From: Bacteroidales bacterium
Lineage (GTDB): Bacteria > Bacteroidota > Bacteroidia > Bacteroidales > WCHB1-69
NCBI GenBank assembly: GCA_031266895.1
Contig: JAISAD010000126.1
Location: forward strand, 1 to 9,487
Direction: 5' to 3'
Length of the DNA: 9,487 nucleotides
The notes below the pieces were generated by a model. It saw only the letters and a list, made by a program, of their open reading frames with translations. It had not been told where the DNA came from and made no database searches. The translations under genes and the position numbers were made by a program. The number at the start of each line of letters is the position of its first letter. Position 1 is the stretch's first letter. Positions 7,090 to 9,487 of this stretch are shown here, one piece after another.

Positions 7090-7742
7090 AAACTTTCCTT
7101 TTTCAACTGACGAATTGTTGCTGCAGGGTCAGCACTTCCAAACACCGCATTCCCTGCAACCAGCACATCTGCACCGGCTGCCACCAGTTGAGGAGCATTG
7201 TCTAACGTTATGCCGCCGTCCACTTCAATCAGTGCATTGGAATTGTTTTTGATAATGAGTTCTTTCAGTTCGGCAATGCGTTTCAAACTGCGTTCAATAA
7301 AAGTTTGGCCCCCAAAACCCGGATTTACCGACATAATGAGCACCAAATCCACATCGATGATAATGTCTTCCAGCAATGCTACAGGTGTATGAGGGTTGAG
7401 CGATACGCCTGCGAGCATGTCAGCCTGCAGGATTTGGTGAATGGTGCGGTGTAAATGGGTGCATGTTTCCCAGTGTACGGTGAGCAAGTCGGCACCGCAA
7501 CGCTTAAATTCGGCTATATAACGGTCGGGCTGCACTATCATAAGATGCACGTCTAGCGGTTTTTCGGCCTGCGACTTAATGGCGTTCACAACAGGCATCC
7601 CAAATGAGATGTTAGGAACAAAAACGCCGTCCATAATGTCTAAATGGAACCAATCAGCCTCCGATAAATTGACTATTTCTATTGCTTGTGCAAGATGGCA
7701 AAAGTCGGCTGAGAGTAAGGATGGGGCTATCAATGGCTTCAT
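7086..7742 (-). CDS. rpe: Ribulose-phosphate 3-epimerase
   Basis: This 218-residue TIM-barrel enzyme interconverts D-ribulose-5-phosphate and D-xylulose-5-phosphate in the pentose phosphate pathway. It begins MKPLIAPSLLSADF, as the family does. Metal ligands and catalytic residues are all present: H33 and D35 in HLDIMDG, H66 in DVHLM, and D175 in EVDGGI, with D35 and D175 as the acid/base pair. The flexible loop MSVNPGFGGQ lies at 137-146 and the phosphate-binding AGNAVFG is near the C-terminus. Length is normal. It is the first gene of a minus-strand operon; its TGA overlaps the hydF start by 4 bp. A -7 box lies about 34 bp upstream of the ATG within a divergent promoter region shared with the ktrA-like gene. 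Confidence 0.96.
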   Translation of the reverse strand: MKPLIAPSLLSADFCHLAQAIEIVNLSEADWFHLDIMDGVFVPNISFGMPVVNAIKSQAEKPLDVHLMIVQPDRYIAEFKRCGADLLTVHWETCTHLHRTIHQILQADMLAGVSLNPHTPVALLEDIIIDVDLVLIMSVNPGFGGQTFIERSLKRIAELKELIIKNNSNALIEVDGGITLDNAPQLVAAGADVLVAGNAVFGSADPAATIRQLKKESL

Positions 7743-7775
7743 CGGTTTTATTTTTTATAAACAATTTTATAGCGG

Positions 7776-7783
7776 CAAAAATA
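7776..7783 (-). promoter_or_regulatory. Candidate -7 promoter box for the rpe-hydF-lipoprotein operon
   Basis: The minus strand reads TATTTTTG followed by CCGC, an exact TAnnTTTG match. It lies 33 bp upstream of the rpe ATG, predicting a leader of about 25-31 nt. No exact TTTG -33 is present at the usual spacing. The place where it would sit is occupied by the opposing -7 box of the ktrA-like gene. Confidence 0.55.
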
Positions 7784-7797
7784 CGAAAAATATTTTG

Positions 7798-7805
7798 TAT
7801 TTTTG
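7798..7805 (+). promoter_or_regulatory. Candidate -7 promoter box for the ktrA-ktrB operon
   Basis: The plus strand reads TATTTTTG followed by CCCGC, an exact TAnnTTTG match. It lies 22 bp before the ATG at 7828, predicting a leader of about 15-20 nt. The -33 position overlaps the opposing -7 box of rpe and has no exact TTTG. Confidence 0.55.
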
Positions 7806-7827
7806 CCCGCTTTAAAAAATTAAGGTT

Positions 7828-8523
7828 ATGTTTGCAGAACGATTTGCTGTAATAGGAGCCGGTCATTTCGGCTCAGCAATTGCCATAGCGCTCTCGCAAA
7901 AGGGTGCAGAGGTGCTGGTTATTGATTCGGATATTAATGTGATACAAAATATTGCTGATGACGTAGCGTATGCTGTTTGTGTTGACGCCACCAATAAAAA
8001 GGCGTTAATTGCTGAGAATATTCAGGATTTTGATGCCGTAATTGTCGCTATTGGCAATGATTTTGTAATGAGGCTATTGTGTGCCGCCAACCTGCTTGAT
8101 TTGAATGTTAAGCGTATTATTTGCCGCACACTTGCCGATAATCAGCGTATCATTTTGGAAAAAATGGGGATTATGGAGTTCCTTTCACCGGAAGATGAAA
8201 TTGGCCGGCTGTGTGCCGAAAAGTTGCTCAACCCCAACATGCTTTCCTATCTGCAACTTCCAGATGATTATCGAATTGCGGAAATTATTACCCCTTCGCG
8301 CCTTATCGGTCTAACAGTGGGAAATATAGATTTTCGCGATAATCACCGCTTAAGCCTTATTACTATTCGTAGAGAATATGAGGAAAAAATAGGAGGACAT
8401 GTGAACAAAAACGACCATATTTTGGGGGTTCCCGATACCTCTACCAAAATTCAGGCCAGCGACTGTTTTGTACTCTTTGGTAAAACGCGAGATATCGAGA
8501 ATTTTATCAAGATTAATCAGTAA
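7828..8523 (+). CDS. ktrA: Potassium uptake regulatory protein, KtrA/TrkA family (RCK domain)
   Basis: This 231-residue cytoplasmic protein is a single-RCK regulator that assembles as a ring under a KtrB/TrkH membrane subunit and gates K+ uptake in response to bound nucleotide. The N-terminal Rossmann-type RCK_N domain (about 5-125) has the dinucleotide motif G10-A-G12-HF-G15 and an acidic residue D33 at the end of the second strand, which normally contacts the ribose. A TrkA_C (RCK_C) domain covers about 140-228 and ends in ASDCFVLFGK, a typical family ending. One RCK unit of about 220-230 residues fits KtrA; E. coli TrkA has two units and about 458 residues. The ATG is chosen because the GxGxxG motif follows directly and a -7 box sits just upstream. 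The channel gene starts 12 bp after the stop. The gene symbol follows the KtrA size class; trkA would be an equally common label. Confidence 0.9.
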   Translation: MFAERFAVIGAGHFGSAIAIALSQKGAEVLVIDSDINVIQNIADDVAYAVCVDATNKKALIAENIQDFDAVIVAIGNDFVMRLLCAANLLDLNVKRIICRTLADNQRIILEKMGIMEFLSPEDEIGRLCAEKLLNPNMLSYLQLPDDYRIAEIITPSRLIGLTVGNIDFRDNHRLSLITIRREYEEKIGGHVNKNDHILGVPDTSTKIQASDCFVLFGKTRDIENFIKINQ

Positions 8524-8535
8524 TCTATTGTAAAT

Positions 8536-9487
8536 ATGCTGTTTAAAAGCCTAAAAAAATGGCGGCATTCGGTGCGATTGCACGTAGCAAATCATATAGA
8601 ACAGGCTTCTAAGATTATGCAGATATTGAGTGTTTTGGTTTCTTTGACTACTCTTGGCGCTATTATTTGTTATCATGGATTTTATATAGATTTGTTTGCT
8701 AAAGAGTTGATACGTTGGATTATAATGGGCAGTTTGCTCTTTTATGTTTTCAAATATTATTTTTTTCTTGTCTATTCGCTTCATCCTTGGCGATATATAA
8801 AAGAGAGTTGGGTTGAGTGCATTATTATTCTGCTGCTGATTTTCTATTTCTTTTTTGTACAGTTGCTTGGCTTTGAAATTTACTTTGTTCAACATGAAAA
8901 AACAAGAGATTATTACCTGATTTTCATTCAATGTTATTTTTTTGTTATTGCTTTTATTGAATTGGGCAAAGCGAGTACCTTTTTGTCGCGCCTCAATTTA
9001 AGCCCTCCGGTGATTATGCTCTTTTCTTTCTTCCTTCTCATCTCTATCGGTACGTTTCTTCTAATGTTGCCACGAATGACCACGCACGGGATCTCCTTTA
9101 TTGATGCCCTTTTTACCTCTACAAGTGCAAGTTGCGTTACGGGGTTGTCGGTTATTAATACCGGAAGCGATTTTACCTTTAAAGGTCAGGTGGTTATTAT
9201 GTTATTGATACAAATGGGAGGGATAAGCATCTTGTCGTTTGCAACCTTTTTTTCGCTTTTTTTATCTAAATCACACGTCAGCCTGCGCCAGCAGCATCTT
9301 ATAAAGGATTTACTGTCTATTAATCGCATATCCGACTCTTACATTTTGCTGCGTGAAATTATTATCTTCACAGTATGCATAGAAGCAGTTGGTACGTTAT
9401 TGATGTTTGTTTATTGGAAAACTACAGGCACCTTTGCTGTCGATAGCGAGAACATTTTTTATTCGCTGTTTCATTCCATTTCGGCTT
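8536..9487 (+). CDS. ktrB: Potassium transporter, KtrB/TrkH family, with N-terminal membrane extension (partial, runs off right edge)
   Basis: The frame is open from an ATG at 8536 to the edge (317 codons plus one base). The protein is the K+-translocating membrane subunit that pairs with the KtrA-like protein encoded 12 bp upstream. The conserved core starts near residue 157: a membrane helix (157-179), LPRMTTHGISFIDALF, then the first pore loop TSTSASCVTGLSV (194-206) with the selectivity-filter glycine G203, then a helix rich in LLIQMGGISIL (217-241). The sequence stops at FHSISA, inside the second pore loop, so roughly half of the protein is missing. Before the core lie about 150 residues with four predicted membrane segments, near 28-50, 59-79, 92-117 and 126-144. 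E. coli TrkH and B. subtilis KtrB lack an extension of this kind. No other ATG fits better, and the spacing suggests cotranscription. Confidence 0.88.
   Translation, partial: MLFKSLKKWRHSVRLHVANHIEQASKIMQILSVLVSLTTLGAIICYHGFYIDLFAKELIRWIIMGSLLFYVFKYYFFLVYSLHPWRYIKESWVECIIILLLIFYFFFVQLLGFEIYFVQHEKTRDYYLIFIQCYFFVIAFIELGKASTFLSRLNLSPPVIMLFSFFLLISIGTFLLMLPRMTTHGISFIDALFTSTSASCVTGLSVINTGSDFTFKGQVVIMLLIQMGGISILSFATFFSLFLSKSHVSLRQQHLIKDLLSINRISDSYILLREIIIFTVCIEAVGTLLMFVYWKTTGTFAVDSENIFYSLFHSISA

Larger units (their letters stand above)
7772..7810. repeat. 39-bp imperfect palindrome in the rpe / ktrA divergent promoter region
   Basis: The left arm GCGGCAAAAATAC (7772-7784) and right arm GTATTTTTGCCCGC (7797-7810) are inverted copies differing by one extra C. 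The 12 bp between them centre on AAAATATTTT, itself self-complementary. Each arm contains one outward-pointing -7 promoter box, so the symmetry may simply be two opposed promoters. It could also serve as an operator for a dimeric regulator or form a cruciform. The sequence alone does not decide. Confidence 0.6.

Noticed and set aside
7818..7830. AAGGTTATG before ktrA, and the same string before pgi (4804-4812, minus), as a Shine-Dalgarno-like site
   Set aside because: The AAGG ends only 2 bases before the start codon, too close for ribosome anchoring, and Bacteroidetes largely do not rely on Shine-Dalgarno pairing. The shared string is probably coincidence.
8551..8931. 126-codon open frame on the minus strand inside the ktrB gene
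   Set aside because: It lies entirely antisense to a well-supported membrane protein. Its Lys/Asn/Gln-rich, featureless translation is what the complement of Phe/Ile/Leu-rich coding DNA gives.
1..9487. Mobile elements, CRISPR arrays, tRNA/rRNA genes, defence or phage genes
   Set aside because: I saw no transposase, integrase, spaced direct repeats, tRNA-like folding sequence or phage protein. The window is filled with housekeeping genes at normal spacing.

Overview
The window is ordinary chromosomal DNA from a bacterium of the phylum Bacteroidetes (Bacteroidota), probably an anaerobe. Three things point there: promoter -7 boxes of the Bacteroidetes TAnnTTTG type at the gene starts, no convincing Shine-Dalgarno sites, and Bacteroidetes-type proteins (the speA-like arginine decarboxylase, a TrkH/KtrB with a long membrane N-terminus, a lipoprotein with Cys-Lys-Lys-Glu after the signal peptide). 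The [FeFe]-hydrogenase maturase HydF indicates hydrogen metabolism and so a fermentative or anaerobic life. I cannot name the genus.

Layout. (1) 1-818, minus strand: the N-terminal 272 codons of a PLP-dependent arginine decarboxylase, cut by the left edge. (2) 819-1000: a 182-bp divergent promoter region. (3) 1001-3474, plus strand: mtaB (tRNA methylthiotransferase) and, 5 bp later, an M16 zinc peptidase, apparently one operon. (4) 3475-3507: a short convergent gap without a clear terminator. (5) 7742 down to 3508, minus strand: rpe, hydF (overlapping rpe by 4 bp), a lipoprotein gene 15 bp later, then after 114 bp pgi. (6) 7743-7827: a compact divergent promoter region with a 39-bp imperfect palindrome made of two opposed -7 boxes. 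(7) 7828 to the right edge, plus strand: a KtrA/TrkA-type potassium-channel regulator and, 12 bp later, its KtrB/TrkH-type membrane partner, cut by the right edge.

How they work together. Rpe and Pgi are pentose-phosphate and glycolytic enzymes that feed sugar fermentation. HydF, tightly coupled to rpe, builds the H-cluster of an [FeFe] hydrogenase, which could dispose of electrons from that fermentation as H2; this functional link is inference. The KtrA-KtrB pair imports K+. MtaB modifies A37 of certain tRNAs, and the decarboxylase starts polyamine synthesis.

I found no mobile element, CRISPR array, RNA gene, prophage or defence island, and no clearly new multi-gene system. What deserves a second look is the promoter architecture, the rpe-hydF coupling, the unassigned lipoprotein beside hydF, and the membrane extension on KtrB.
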